This document shows, in pieces, positions 23,767-34,215 of a stretch of DNA of 64,000 bases. Location: contig ARYC01001134.1 in assembly GCA_000711775.1 (NCBI GenBank), positions 1 to 64,000 on the forward strand, given 5' to 3'. The notes under the pieces are model-generated. The model had not been told where the DNA came from. It worked only from the letters and a program-made list of their open reading frames with translations, and did not search any database. Source of the stretch: Oxytricha trifallax. Lineage: Eukaryota; Ciliophora; Spirotrichea; Sporadotrichida; Oxytrichidae. Position 1 is the first letter of the stretch, and each line of letters starts with the position of its first letter. Both the position numbers and the translations under genes were made by a program.

Positions 23767-25244
23767 TCAATTAGTTTCACTGTAATAAACCTTGTTGCTA
23801 TCTTTTAATTCAGTTGCTATAAGTTACTTGTAAATAAATTAAGATAGTTCTTACAATGAAAATTGAAGTAGATGCACTCGTAATAAACTTAGTCCATAGA
23901 ACTATCCTTACTGATGTTTCTTTTAATTGCTTATTTTATTACTGATAAAAACTTTGATCGAACATAGCCACTTCATTGATCATTCCTAGTCCACTATCAT
24001 TCTCATTATATCTTGTTAAGAGTGGTGGGATGATGTCTGGATGATTTTACCTTAGTCTAGTAACATCTTCGAAATCTTTGCAGTTATTGAGGAGATTCAA
24101 AGTTTCATTATCTTTGATATTAATGTCCTGGTTATGAGCAAAGATTACTAAACTCTTAACTGGGCAGGTGAAATCTCCTTTTCTGGAGATTTCTACTCTA
24201 TCGAATAACAAATAAGTGTTTTCAGTTTCTTTCACTGCATTTTAATTCTCAAGCTCAAAGTAATGTATAAAATCATCAATAAAACCATTAAATTTATAAT
24301 TCTTAATTTTAATTAATGAGGGAAGTCACTTTTCATCTTCAGCATTTATTAAAAACAATAATTATAAAATTTTGTCTTGGTTTAATCTTTCAGCCATTTT
24401 ATAATAAAAATTCTCTGAAAAACTTTTACCAAACCTATAATGTTCTAGTGCCCTTCTATTGACCTCCCTTTCTAGTTATTTCTAAGTTAATATTCCCATT
24501 TAATTTCTTATTAATTTTTCTACTCTTAAAAATTACTCAGGATCTTAATTTAACCTGTCGTAAAAGTTGCTTAAATAATTTTCATTTAGTCTTATAATGT
24601 TTAACATGCCTTCATTGAAACTTGCAATCATATTCTTTTTGTTTGATTTTTACTTGAAACTTTTGACATCAATGTTATAGAAGAACATCATGAACTTGTT
24701 TATGATTAATGAGGTATTTAAATTTAATTATATTTAGTTATATCTTGATGATTTGATCGTTGATATTTTCATTTACATAAACTCCTGTTACATCTATATT
24801 AGGGCTGATGTCTGAGCAATATGCAAAATACATTCCATTTGGATTGAATAAGTTGCTTACACTGTAACTTATGTCATTATGATCTACCCCACCAGTAGTT
24901 CTAAACCCAAAAAACCTTGATATTCTTGGATTCCATCTCTTTAAAGATTTTTCATAGACTGCTTTACAATTATCTAAATTGTTGTAAAAAGACTCTGAGA
25001 CGATATTATTCTAGAAGGCATCTTTTTCAAGTAAAAAATCCTAGATAAGTCCGAGTTCTCTCAAAATCAAAGATCTTATAAAATTCTTGCCTTCATTTCT
25101 TAATTTTATTGCCTAGTTGAAATGCTTATCAGTCTAAGTGAACGCAACTACAGTTTATACATCGCAAAATTATAAGATTTCATAAAGTATGTAGTCGTGG
25201 ACTTGTCTAAAAGAGCATTGAAAAATTTCTGAGTTTGAGTTCAT
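23767..25244 (-). CDS. F-box-like protein
   Basis: Start MNSNSEIFQCSFRQVHDY at 25244. The first 50 residues resemble an F-box (VHDYILYEILQFCDVQTVVAF then HFNQAIK). The next part, with WNPRISRFFGFRTTGG and NPNGMYFAYCSDISPNID, is unassigned. A frame change at about 24700-24740 is AT-rich. The second half (MLNIIRLNENYLSNFYDRL through HPDIIPPLLTRYNENDSG) is helical. A 28 nt intron (GTAAGAAC...TACAAG) at about 23818-23845 gives a spliced end SIFIQLIATELKD and TGA at 23767-23769. An in-frame TGA at 24326-24328 (EDEK-TGA-LPSLIK) breaks an otherwise continuous reading. If F-box is right, it would recruit substrates to an SCF ligase. Confidence 0.55.
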
Positions 25245-25249
25245 TTTAT

Positions 25250-25573
25250 TGATCATTTAAAATTATATATTTTTTGAATATAAAAAGATTTATATCCTGA
25301 TTTATTTAAAATAATTAATAATTATCGATTTTGAATCTTACCAACCATAAAAAGGTTATACTTGGAATACAATTTATTTATACATTCTTATAGATATAAT
25401 AAAGCATTTTATTAGAAATATTTTATATTTATATAAACATTTTTAGTGTATAAATAAATTGAATCTTTTGTTGTTCTTTAAATACTGTCAGAATTGAGAT
25501 TACTTATACTTTAACTATACATTTCTTAGTAAAATCTAAAAGAATAGTTAAATTTATAAAATTAAAAATTAAA
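25250..25573. other. Divergent intergenic region
   Basis: AT-rich spacer between two divergent starts (25244 minus and 25574 plus); presumably holds both promoters. No specific element recognised. Confidence 0.4.
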
Positions 25574-26892
25574 ATGGTGAAAATGTCTGATTTGTTAACT
25601 TTGAAAAACTTGCTGTCATTTCCGATGATATCTATTTAGATTTTAGTAATGACCTACTACGTGTTAGTATTGGTAATATTCCTTCCAAGTATTTCTGACT
25701 ACTATGGCATACATCTAATGATAATTACATTTTTGTTTGGAATGAGTGGCTACTCCCTGATTCAAACTTTCATGTGTTCCCCAGGCAAGGTGACTACTGA
25801 TTTAATTGAACAGATCAAACTCAATTTGAAAGTTGATATGCCTCACAACAACGATGAATCAATATGAATAATTAATTAATAATTGATTATTTATTAAATT
25901 TATAGACTTAGATGCAACAGGAGATGATAGTACAAGAGAGTCAAAGTAGAAATTGGTACTTTGCAATGAGTTAAATAGACTTTTATTGAAGTATCATAGC
26001 TCCCCCAGTAGAATAAAAGATTTTGAAAATACTTTGACACATGGTGAGAACAATTCTATTACCGAAGGTTCTAATGCGGATAATTAACTGCCTGTTATAT
26101 GCCAATTTAAGATTTGCGATAAATGTGATTAGCTTCAACCACCCAGATGTTATCACTGTGAAGTATGCAATTGCTGTGTCCTTAGAATGGATCATCACTG
26201 CTTTTGGATGGGTAACTCATTTATTTTTATTTATATTAATTATTAATTGTTACTTTCATTTAATATACCTCTAATCATCAAATTATAATATGTTAATATA
26301 ATATTTTATGGGTAACTGCATAGGTTTGTACAATTTCAAAAGTTTTACACTCTATTTATTCTATATGATGAATGTGACTGGATATATTTCACTCATGATG
26401 ACAAATGTATTTACAATTGATGCCATTGAGCTAATTGAGCTTATGTTCTACTCTTTAAACCTTTATTTATTTATTAAATATGACATATGAATGTAATTTA
26501 TCTAGAAATCATTTAAAATTTTAATTTATTTAAAATATTAACCTAACTGCAGTAACATTTTTGTCATTTGGCTTATATTTCTGCATGCTAATCTTATTTC
26601 TGATAAATATCAAATTGATATGGGCAAATCAAACGAGTTATGAAATGCAACTGGAGTTCTATAAGAAACCTTACAAAATGGAGAAGTTTCAAAGTAATTT
26701 AAAAGAAATGTTCGGATTCGAATATCTTTGGGAGATATTTGTATCATAAAAATTTAACTCAATCGATAATTATATTTAAATGTGAATTTATTTTAGAAAA
26801 ATATTTATTGTACCAACCAAACCTCAGACAAGAGAATATTCAGAAATAATAATTCCAAGAAATTTATGATTAACTTACTTTATTAAAATTGA
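25574..26892 (+). CDS. DHHC-type protein S-palmitoyltransferase
   Basis: Four-pass membrane acyltransferase that attaches palmitate to cysteines. The reading starts [16 protein letters not shown], with two hydrophobic segments ([31 protein letters not shown]). The Cys-rich domain follows: [38 protein letters not shown], containing the catalytic DHHC. Two more transmembrane spans follow ([40 protein letters not shown]) and a cytosolic tail, ending at TGA 26890-26892. The frame is continuous only after removing four segments, each bounded by a direct repeat: ATA, ATGGGTAACT, TATTAA and ATATTTA. None has intron-type GT...AG ends at these joints. All catalytic residues are intact after joining. 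Confidence 0.9.
25862..25901 (+). other. IES 1 of DHHC gene (pointer ATA)
   Basis: 40 bp AT-rich segment with ATA at each end (25862-25864, 25902-25904). It begins with a TGA in frame; its removal joins NDESI to DLDATG. Confidence 0.75.
26208..26307 (+). other. IES 2 of DHHC gene (10 bp pointer ATGGGTAACT)
   Basis: 100 bp AT-rich insert exactly inside the catalytic Cys-rich domain, bounded by the perfect 10-mer ATGGGTAACT at 26208-26217 and 26308-26317. Removing one copy joins CFWMGN to CIGLYNF, the canonical family sequence. Confidence 0.95.
26472..26535 (+). other. IES 3 of DHHC gene (pointer TATTAA)
   Basis: 64 bp bounded by TATTAA (26472-26477, 26536-26541). Removal joins LYLFI to [10 protein letters not shown] in frame. 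Confidence 0.85.
26772..26800 (+). other. IES 4 of DHHC gene (pointer ATATTTA)
   Basis: 29 bp bounded by ATATTTA (26772-26778, 26801-26807). Removal joins SIDNYI to YCTNQTSDK and the frame runs to a TGA 85 bp downstream of the second copy. Confidence 0.8.
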
Positions 26893-26941
26893 TATAATCT
26901 TCTTTGAATATGATATTATAGTTGCTATAAATATATTTTGA

Positions 26942-27038
26942 GTCTGGACAGCCTTGACTTGATTGAGTTGGTGATCCAAGTGGAGGACGAGCTCGGCTAC
27001 GTTATTGACGCTGAGAACCTCCAGAAGTTCCAAAAGCC
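26942..27038 (+). repeat. 97 bp direct repeat, copy 1
   Basis: Identical base for base to 28616-28712; starts GTCTGGACAGCC and ends CAAAAGCC. Encodes the ACP phosphopantetheine loop and following helices. Confidence 0.95.
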
Positions 27039-27244
27039 AAAGCATTTCGTTAACTTCATCGTCTAAACTTAAACATAATCTAAAATGATGTGTAAGAGAC
27101 CTTTTAATCTAAATTTAACTCGAAGCCTACAAAAGCGAGTTCCACAGACTTCCTCATGAGGGTGTCCATGCTGAATTCGGATTAAGAGCTGCCTTCCCAG
27201 GTCTTCCAGGTGAAAAGAAAGCTAAGAATGATCACCACCACTGA
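26942..27244 (+). CDS. Acyl carrier protein, 3' segment (MDS 2), upstream of MDS 1
   Basis: Begins with the 97 bp block identical to 28616-28712 (DSLDLIELV ... KFQKP), then extends it: KHFVNFI, the normal last ACP helix. After removing 27059-27119 (pointer TCG) it continues EAYKSEFHRLPHEGVHAEFG and GLPGEKKAKNDHHH to TGA 27242-27244. There is no start codon and no 5' half here; those lie 1.3 kb downstream. The gene is therefore permuted (order 2-1) with the 97 bp block acting as a very long shared pointer. The alternative, a partial duplication plus a lost tail, is less economical because each copy lacks exactly what the other has. Confidence 0.8.
27059..27119 (+). other. IES or intron in ACP MDS 2 (pointer TCG)
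   Basis: 61 bp AT-rich segment between NFI and EAYKSEF, bounded by TCG at 27059-27061 and 27120-27122. A canonical GT...AG pair giving the same frame is not obvious, so IES is preferred. Confidence 0.55.
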
Positions 27245-27249
27245 ACAAC

Positions 27250-27780
27250 TGTCAATAATGATAACAAAACATTATCGAGATATCATTCAAATATATTATC
27301 AATATATATGTTTAATTTTATTTTATGATTCGCTCAATTACAATATTAAAATCATTTTGATAGACTAGGAAAAAAATCAATAATTTTTTCCTTTTTTGCT
27401 TTTTTTTGTAAATTTAAGGTGAAATTACTTTGAGGTATGAAAGTATTTCAGGGGACACTACCTTAATTCTTATTTAAACGTTTACATATTAATTCAATAC
27501 ACATGTTGTCTTGTTCACAATTTCTATAACATAATAATAAATCTTGTGTTATTTGATTTTTCATTTTATTTTTTATCTTCTTGCAGCTATTTATTTACAT
27601 TTCATTTAAACTTATATCTATTCAATTTATTTTAATCATAAATTGAGCAATAACTGTAAAAAATTTTTATTGTAAGCCCGAGCTAAAATGAATTAAATAT
27701 AGTTAATTTAATAATAAATAATGTCTTTGTATTATAATAAATAATTGTAAATAATGATTAAAATTAATTAAATTTATATA
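27250..27780. other. AT-rich stretch without gene
   Basis: No sustained coding frame or RNA gene recognised between ACP MDS 2 and the minus-strand fragment. Confidence 0.45.
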
Positions 27781-27783
27781 TTC

Positions 27784-28264
27784 ACCTTTAAATAAAGTCA
27801 TCAAACAATAGTAAATATAAAAATGAATTGAAGCAGCTGTCATTTTATTGGAAAAATAAATAAAAATCCTTCTATTTTACACAATACTGCTTCTTTTATA
27901 GGATATGTCGCGTAAAATTAAGGAAACATAACTCTCCAATTTACACATCAAAGATGAATGATTATTAGTCCACTGCTGCTAAAAATAGCTTTAGTCTTTT
28001 CACAGTCGTAGCTTCAGTTCCCTAGTTTGGTATAGAAAAAATATTATTTTTACAAATTTCTTTAATCTTTCTTGCTCTCTCATTTTTGGAGGACTGGTAT
28101 AACTTTATCCTGATACCATTTTCTAAGTAAAACTCATATATGAACAAATATTTATCTATAGTATTAAAATGCACTTCCCTTTAAGCAAAATGAATTAAAT
28201 TATTCAATCTAGTCTCTAGTCCTAAATTTTGGAATTATAACCCAAAGTGTATAATAAATAATTA
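27784..28264 (-). CDS. Unrecognised coding segment nested between the two ACP segments
   Basis: Minus-strand frame open for about 150 codons: LGLETRLNNLIHFAQREVHF, DKYLFIYEFYLENGIRIKLY, SSKNERARKIKEICKNN, then TEATTVKRLKLFLAAVDQQ. Composition is clearly protein-like. There is no obvious start, and the downstream half (after QQSFIFDVQ) becomes AT-rich, so the end is uncertain. It is probably a single segment of a gene whose other parts lie elsewhere. No family recognised. Confidence 0.45.
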
Positions 28265-28275
28265 AAGTAAAGAAA

Positions 28276-28712
28276 ATGTTATCCAAAGTTGTGAGTTCAT
28301 TTGTTTTGAGAAACCCAGCTGGAAAGAGAATGCTCACCCCAGTTATGGCTGCAAAGACCAACGCATTCTACGCCATTCCTTAAAGATTCTTCATTGACAA
28401 GATCGGTCTTAGCGATTCAACTGAGCTCGCCACCCCCGCTGAACTTAAAGCTGGTGAAGTCTCACTCTGGAAAGAGCAATCAAGAAAAGAGGAAACTGGA
28501 CTCGCTCTCAAGGACACAGATCAAATCGAGAAGTATGTCATCAGTATCTGCAGAAACTATTTCCGCACAACCAAAAAGGCAAAGCTCGCTCTTGACTCAA
28601 ATCTCAGAGATCACGGTCTGGACAGCCTTGACTTGATTGAGTTGGTGATCCAAGTGGAGGACGAGCTCGGCTACGTTATTGACGCTGAGAACCTCCAGAA
28701 GTTCCAAAAGCC
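28276..28712 (+). CDS. Mitochondrial-type acyl carrier protein, 5' segment (MDS 1)
   Basis: Start MLSKVVSSFVLRNPAGKRM with a basic, Ser/Arg-rich N-terminus that suits a mitochondrial targeting peptide. The ACP domain follows: QIEKYVISICRNYF, then DSNLRDHGLDSLDLIELV with the phosphopantetheine-attachment Ser in DSLD, then IQVEDELGYVIDAENLQ. The segment ends at 28712 where copy 2 of a 97 bp identical repeat ends; after that the sequence turns AT-rich and the ACP reading is lost. The rest of the protein is found upstream at 27039-27244 after copy 1 of the same repeat. GC content is markedly higher than the surroundings. Confidence 0.85.
28616..28712 (+). repeat. 97 bp direct repeat, copy 2
   Basis: Second copy of the block at 26942-27038, at the 3' end of ACP MDS 1. 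Confidence 0.95.
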
Positions 28713-28748
28713 TAAATAATATAAAAAGCTATAAATATAATTTTTATA

Positions 28749-29259
28749 TCAGTGTTCTAGAATTATTTTTTACTGAGGATTTGAAAGATTTTTAGGTTGA
28801 TCTCCTTTTTGATTTTGATTAAAATCATTGTCATAGATTAGATTATTCCTTGAATTTTATTAATCGTTATTAAAGCCTCTGAGTAACGGAGATTGTTGTG
28901 AAATGTCATCTGAGTTTCCTCGGTTGAGTTTCAACTTTAATTTAGCAATGACTTCATCATTATTCACTGATTAGCTTAAATTATTAATTTTGTTTAAATA
29001 TATTATATGAATAGCCGTCTCCATTTTGATTCCTGTAAGAAGGAAGGGGAGGTAGGTCTTTAGTAGATGACAATCGAATTTGAGAAGTATTTTGTTTATT
29101 AATTTCAGCAGAAACTAGTGGTATCTTGGGAATCTAGTTGTTTTACAAATTAAATTTTAAAAATATCAAATAACTTAATGAATAATGAATTAAAATCAAA
29201 AATATTAAAATTTAAATGTTTTCTATAAAGCTGCTGGTTTGATTCTTATTTATTGACAT
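28749..29259 (-). CDS. Small N/Q-rich protein of about 130 residues with two IESs
   Basis: Start MSINKNQTSSFIENN at 29259; end NPQQKIILEH and TGA 28749-28751. The reading is continuous after removing two segments: one of 78 bp with the 6 bp pointer TGTTTT and one of 30 bp with pointer TGA (TCA on the coding strand), giving IENNQIPKIP and GDGYSVNNDEV at the joints. Pro- and Ser-rich in the middle (DLPPLPSYR), Asn/Gln-rich at the end. Function unknown; likely disordered. Confidence 0.7.
28978..29007 (-). other. IES (pointer TGA/TCA)
   Basis: 30 bp AT-rich, bounded by TGA at 28978-28980 and 29008-29010; removal joins GDGYS to VNNDEV. Confidence 0.65.
29139..29216 (-). other. IES (pointer TGTTTT)
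   Basis: 78 bp AT-rich, bounded by TGTTTT at 29139-29144 and 29217-29222; removal joins FIEN to NQIPKI. Confidence 0.8.
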
Positions 29260-29264
29260 TAAAA

Positions 29265-31260
29265 ATAATCACTTTAGTTATATAATCAATTTAATGTTTA
29301 ATTAAATATTTATAATTTGAGATCACTCACTATTTATTGAACAATTTAATTATTTTAGGACTTGACAAACAATGCAAATAAAATACAAAGAGTAAAGTGT
29401 TTATTAAATACCCTATATTAAATTTCAATTAAAATAACCTACTAACTAAATAATGCGAATATACATTATTTAAAATATTATACATTCTCATTTATGGAAG
29501 TATTCATAAGTAAAAGTTTGGGATATGCTTATTTCACCATATCATAAAACCTGATTTATAGAAGTGTTGGTTTTTATGATTAATTAAATTTATACAAAGA
29601 CAAAAATAGCTCAATCTATTTCTCTCATGTTATATTTTTCAGCTAATTAAAAATGATCTACTTTGCAAGTATGAATTTAAGAGATAATTAGCAAGTGAAA
29701 AACAATTATATTCAATTAAGAAACTTCCAACATAAAAGTAATTTGAAACTTTTAAAATAAAAATAATTAAGCGTAGTAGTCTTTAACATGGAATTAAATA
29801 ATTATAGATTAAATTTGAACAAAAATTCTTGAGCTTCTGGAAGGCTTTATATGTTATACTTAGATTAACTCCACTTATTATTTGTTAGTAAGAATATTAA
29901 CATAAAAAATATAGATATTAAATTAGACAAACATTTTCTTTTCAAAATTATTTCAGAATGAGATGACACAGTAAAATGACATTTAGGGAACAATGATTCC
30001 AAAATATAGCTAATTAATGGTTATATGATTTATAAATATAAATTATTCTCCAAGGTCTCCCATGAGTTGCGATAACTTATAACTCCACAAACCAAAAATG
30101 TTATATTTTATTATTAATAAACCTTCAAAAATCAAGCTCTTATTTGCAGTACAAAATGCTAATTAAATATAATTTTTATTTTATATAATTTTAAGGAGAT
30201 TCAAAATATAATTTTATTGACAGATTAAATAAATCGAATAAGTTAAACTAAGATTATAAACAATTGGAATATGTAAATTTTATTAGAATTAATGCTTAAA
30301 TATAATCTAATTAAAATCACTTGTGTAAACCCATATGTATAAATATGTATCGATATTAGCTATTGCTATAAAAAAATGTTAAATGGAAATCAATTATTTT
30401 TTCTAACATTTATTCTAAATATATTATGGGGGGGGGAGTTTCTAGACAATTCAATTTTATTATATATAATTAGTTGTCGAATAATATTAATATTGATAGA
30501 GTTATTTAAATATAAATAGGAATCTTATAAAAATATGTTCATTTTAACATATATCAAAATGCATTTGATAATGAAGTTAATTTTTAAAGAGATGAAAATT
30601 AAAAAGTTCAGTAAAAAATGGCTTGTATATCATAAATGTCATTTAATTCAAATTATTAAAGCTATCACTTGATGTAAAAAAAATTAACTAACAAAAAGAA
30701 GTTTAAAAAATTACTTGGCCGGAAACTTCCCTAATATTTTTATTTCATCATAAGACTTGCCATATCTAAATTATCTTATTTGAATGATTTATATTTGTAA
30801 ATAAAATTTCATAAACACAATACTATTGAATTATTTATAAGAAGCAATTAATATGATGCTTAATGCAACTTCTAATTTAAATAAATCTTTATTGTTTATA
30901 ACTTTTAAATCCTGATTATTGCTGAAGTCCTTACTTAGTGTTAATAGTATTTATAGGTATATAGTATATTGAAAATGCTTAGATTTTATATAGTATTTAC
31001 AAGCACAAGAACAAACTAAACAATATAGTATTTGCGAAATTATCACATTAGTGAGTTGTTATATCATTAATCTTGTTATGATAAACTGCTATAAATATTA
31101 TTAAAAATGAATAAATCTAATATAACTCAATTTTTGTTAAATATGTATTAACACAGTAAATATTCAATTATAAATGATTTAAGAAAGAGTGAAAAAACTA
31201 GTAAATTTATAATAATTTTACCCTCAAAATTAAAGCCAAAAAACTATTAAATAATTATAT
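29265..31260. other. Long AT-rich gene-less region
   Basis: About 2 kb, very AT-rich, no convincing coding frame on either strand. Contains an isolated run of nine G at 30428-30436 with no C-run partner. Likely germline-limited DNA, possibly also holding chromosome ends. Confidence 0.5.
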
Positions 31261-31263
31261 AAT

Positions 31264-33738
31264 AAATCCCATTTCCATAATATTATTATTACTTTCATAT
31301 TCGATATCGTCCATTTTCTTAGTGCCTAACTAATTATCTTCGATCAAACTGTAGTCATTGACTGATGCCTGACCAGGCAAGTTTGTAGAGCTGTTTGCCT
31401 ACTCCCCATTCAAGGATTTTATAGTGGTCTTAAGCATGGTTAGTTAAGTGTAGTTTAAAGATCCATCGTAGGGAGTTACAATTACAGATGATAAGTAATT
31501 TTAATCTACTCGCTCCTAGTTAATTTCAATAATTATTATTTCCTCAAGCAGACGACTATGAAGCAACTAAGAAACATCTTTTATATATACGTTGCCATCC
31601 TGACTCAGTTTCATATCTTCCATTGTGAAGATAAAACTAAATAAATTCTTCAGATCTGGAATTTTTTCAAGGATTTGGGAGATGCACTCTTTCGGCAGAT
31701 AGGTATATACTATAAGCTCGCAATATGCTTATAAATCTCGTAGTGCTTTAATTAATGGATGAGTCAAATATTTAATTAATAACTAAAAAATGGTTGATTA
31801 AAAAGATAATGTAAACTTACAATTTCATGAGATGCTTTGCTAAGAGATATTTCTTAAATAGTTATATCCTGCAGATAGAAATACTCCGTAGAGGTGTCTA
31901 CAATTTTTATGATTATATCCACTATATCCATGACTAAAGTGAACCGCCCTAAAAATAGTTTGATATAGTAGTTTCTAACTTACTCAAAGATGTTTTTTTA
32001 TAAGGTAAAGGATTTGCAGAGTCATTATATATTTATTATTGATTCTCTTCTATAACTGAATAAAATACTTTTTTGCCTTTCAATATATCGGGCTCAGTTA
32101 AGAATACCTTCCTCTTATCTCTAAATTAATCCTTAATTTCGTTTAAGCTTTTCTCTTCAAGTCCCTAGCTAAAACTTTCACCTCTCACTCTATGATCTCT
32201 GCCCAAATTCATATCTAAGGAGTAATTCAAGTTTAATAGGGATATTACAAGGCCGTTCTCAAAATATTATTTTTATTATGCCGATTTGTTATTTACAAAA
32301 AATGGGGTATCCATTCTCTGGATCGGCGTCTTCAAATCAAATTAATTGCATTAATTACTAATTTCTTTTAATAACTATAAATAATGATTAGAAATTAATT
32401 GACAGAACTATTGAGCTATTCATCTGAGACATGAGAATTATCTTCATGGCGTTCGCAATCGAATGGGTTACCATTCATCAAAATAGGTACATCTTTTTTA
32501 TGTTCATCGAAGCTAACTGGAGCATCTATTTAGGATATCTCTTGCGATAAAAACTGCTGTTTATTATTATTAAAAAAGTTATGCTATTAGCTAGCCTCAT
32601 TCGAGTTCAACTCCTACATTTGAGAAACTTCATTACAAATTTTATAAACAATAAACAACTCAAATCATTTCTGTCAAATATAACTCAACTTAATAATGCA
32701 GAATTGAATTAAATACATTTACTATATTTATGAACTAAAACTTCAACTATCTTTTCCATGCTGAGACACCTATCTTTCTTATTTTTTTGAGTTTGTTCTT
32801 AATTTATACTAAATTATTATTGATATGACTCACCTATCCCTGAAAAAGATGACTAGTGTTGAAATAAATTTGATTTTACTTGAGTTAATCTCCCGGAACC
32901 ACTGTCATTATTTGATTTAAAAGAACCATGTGGCATCTTAATTGGTACTTGTGAATCTTGAGAAATCTTACTATTTTAAAAAACCAGTCGCAAGTCTTCT
33001 GCTAGTTCTTCGATAATATTCTTATTGTTGAACTAAAAATAACTTTAAAGTAATATGATGTATTTAAAATTATGAGCTAGCTGGAAACACCCAATTGGAT
33101 TCCATTTTATTTTATTGGTGATCCTTCTAGTTTATCATTCGCCTCTTCATTTTAAAAAGAACAAGAAGATGAACCACCAGCTCCAATGCCACTATTAAGA
33201 ATGTAGCTCGCTTGGGCGCTCCCACTCTAGTGATAATTCTCTGAGATTGATTAAGCTTTAGGGTAAATGCCCTGAGATTTATTATCATTATAGCGGAACA
33301 AAAGATTTTTAGAAAACTGTTGAGAGTCAATATTTCAATGTACATTTTAGCATGATTCAAACTTATTCCTTAAATAAAAAGATTTATTTCCTTATTTGAA
33401 ATTTGATATATTTTAGTCAGAATTCATTAATTCTGCGTTTATACTTTTGTTAAGTATTTTCAAATAATTATGATTATTTGCAATTTCTCAATATTATTAT
33501 TATCGAGGGTAAGGATTCTCTATAGTGTATGATAGTTAGGAGTGCCCTTGCGTGAAATCAGGGGATTCTTTTTATAAACATTTATTTATGTAGACGAATA
33601 ACTTTCCATTTTATCTGAAATGCTGGTTGTCTCGTATTCATCAATTGCTACAAGGCTTTATGAGCTCTCTTTTTTCATATATAAATTAGACTATAAACTT
33701 TATTACTTATTATTAGTAATACTTTGATTATCTACCAT
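31264..33738 (-). CDS. FCP1/SCP-like HAD phosphatase-domain protein
   Basis: Start MVDNQSITNNKQQSLQ at 33738. A long disordered N-terminus (Ser/Asn/Gln-rich, e.g. GIGAGGSSSCSFQNEE) leads to SLRRFTLVMDIVDIIIK, then YLTHPLIKALRDLQAYCELI, VYTYLPKECISQILEKIPDL and GNVYIKDVSQLL. The last blocks match the conserved core of CTD-phosphatase-like HAD proteins (yEi.v.T..., and the y.KDLs strand). The nucleophile motif is atypical: DIVD instead of DxDxT, so activity is doubtful. Three IESs (pointers AAATTAATT, TTTAT, CAA) and four short GT...AG introns are needed. An in-frame TGA lies at 33335-33337 (QNVH-TGA-NIDSQQ). The 3' end is uncertain because the frame stays open into AT-rich DNA. Confidence 0.65.
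32339..32391 (-). other. IES (9 bp pointer AAATTAATT)
   Basis: 53 bp, bounded by AAATTAATT at 32339-32347 and 32392-32400. Removal joins NSSVNQ to FDLKTPIQRM. Confidence 0.85.
32641..32726 (-). other. IES (pointer TTTAT)
   Basis: 86 bp, bounded by TTTAT at 32641-32645 and 32727-32731. Contains an in-frame TGA; removal joins EVLVHK to ICNEVSQ. Confidence 0.75.
33461..33480 (-). other. 20 bp micro-IES (pointer CAA)
   Basis: 20 bp unit bounded by CAA at 33461-33463 and 33481-33483. Removal joins NNNIEKL to KILNKSIN and avoids a TGA. Confidence 0.5.
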
Positions 33739-33870
33739 CGCTAATATAAATCTATAATAAATTATTTAAATTTTCGCAATATTCATTCTTACTCAATTTA
33801 CCATTTGACATGGAATATAATCTCTTGAAATTATGATAATTTAAAATGCTAATTTTAATAAAATATCTTC

Positions 33871-34215
33871 TCATTCTTACTATATTACTATTTAACCTTC
33901 TTCTTGTTAATTAGATTTCATTTCATTGGCTTTCAGTGTATTGGTAATTTCTTGAATCTAGTTTAAATCATCTATATCTTATTAATTAAAATTCGTATTT
34001 TAATTTTCAAATGATTCTTATTGATCTTTATCAATAAAGCTGTCACCAGTGAAATTGTAAATTTATTGAACATCAGGCTCTTCTTGCAGTGCTTATTGAT
34101 TTATCTGACTTTTTAAATGCTTCAAAGTGTTTATGAAAGATCCTTCAGAAGAACATAAAACAGTTGTTTTCTTTTTTTGTCTGCTTTAATCGTAGTTTAT
34201 CTCTTGTGTTATCAT
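33871..34215 (-). CDS. Small Q/N-rich protein, 114 residues
   Basis: Uninterrupted frame starting MITQEINYDQSRQKKK and ending GQIVIQQE at TGA 33871-33873. Rich in Gln, Asn, Glu and Asp; no domain recognised. Its ATG overlaps the TGA that closes the upstream minus-strand frame, so it could be a separate gene or, through an unseen IES, the tail of the VPS9-type protein. Confidence 0.5.

Noticed and set aside
30428..30436. Run of nine G resembling the ends of the CTAAGTCGGT elements
   Set aside because: No CTAAGTCGGT motif, no C-run partner and no target duplication nearby.
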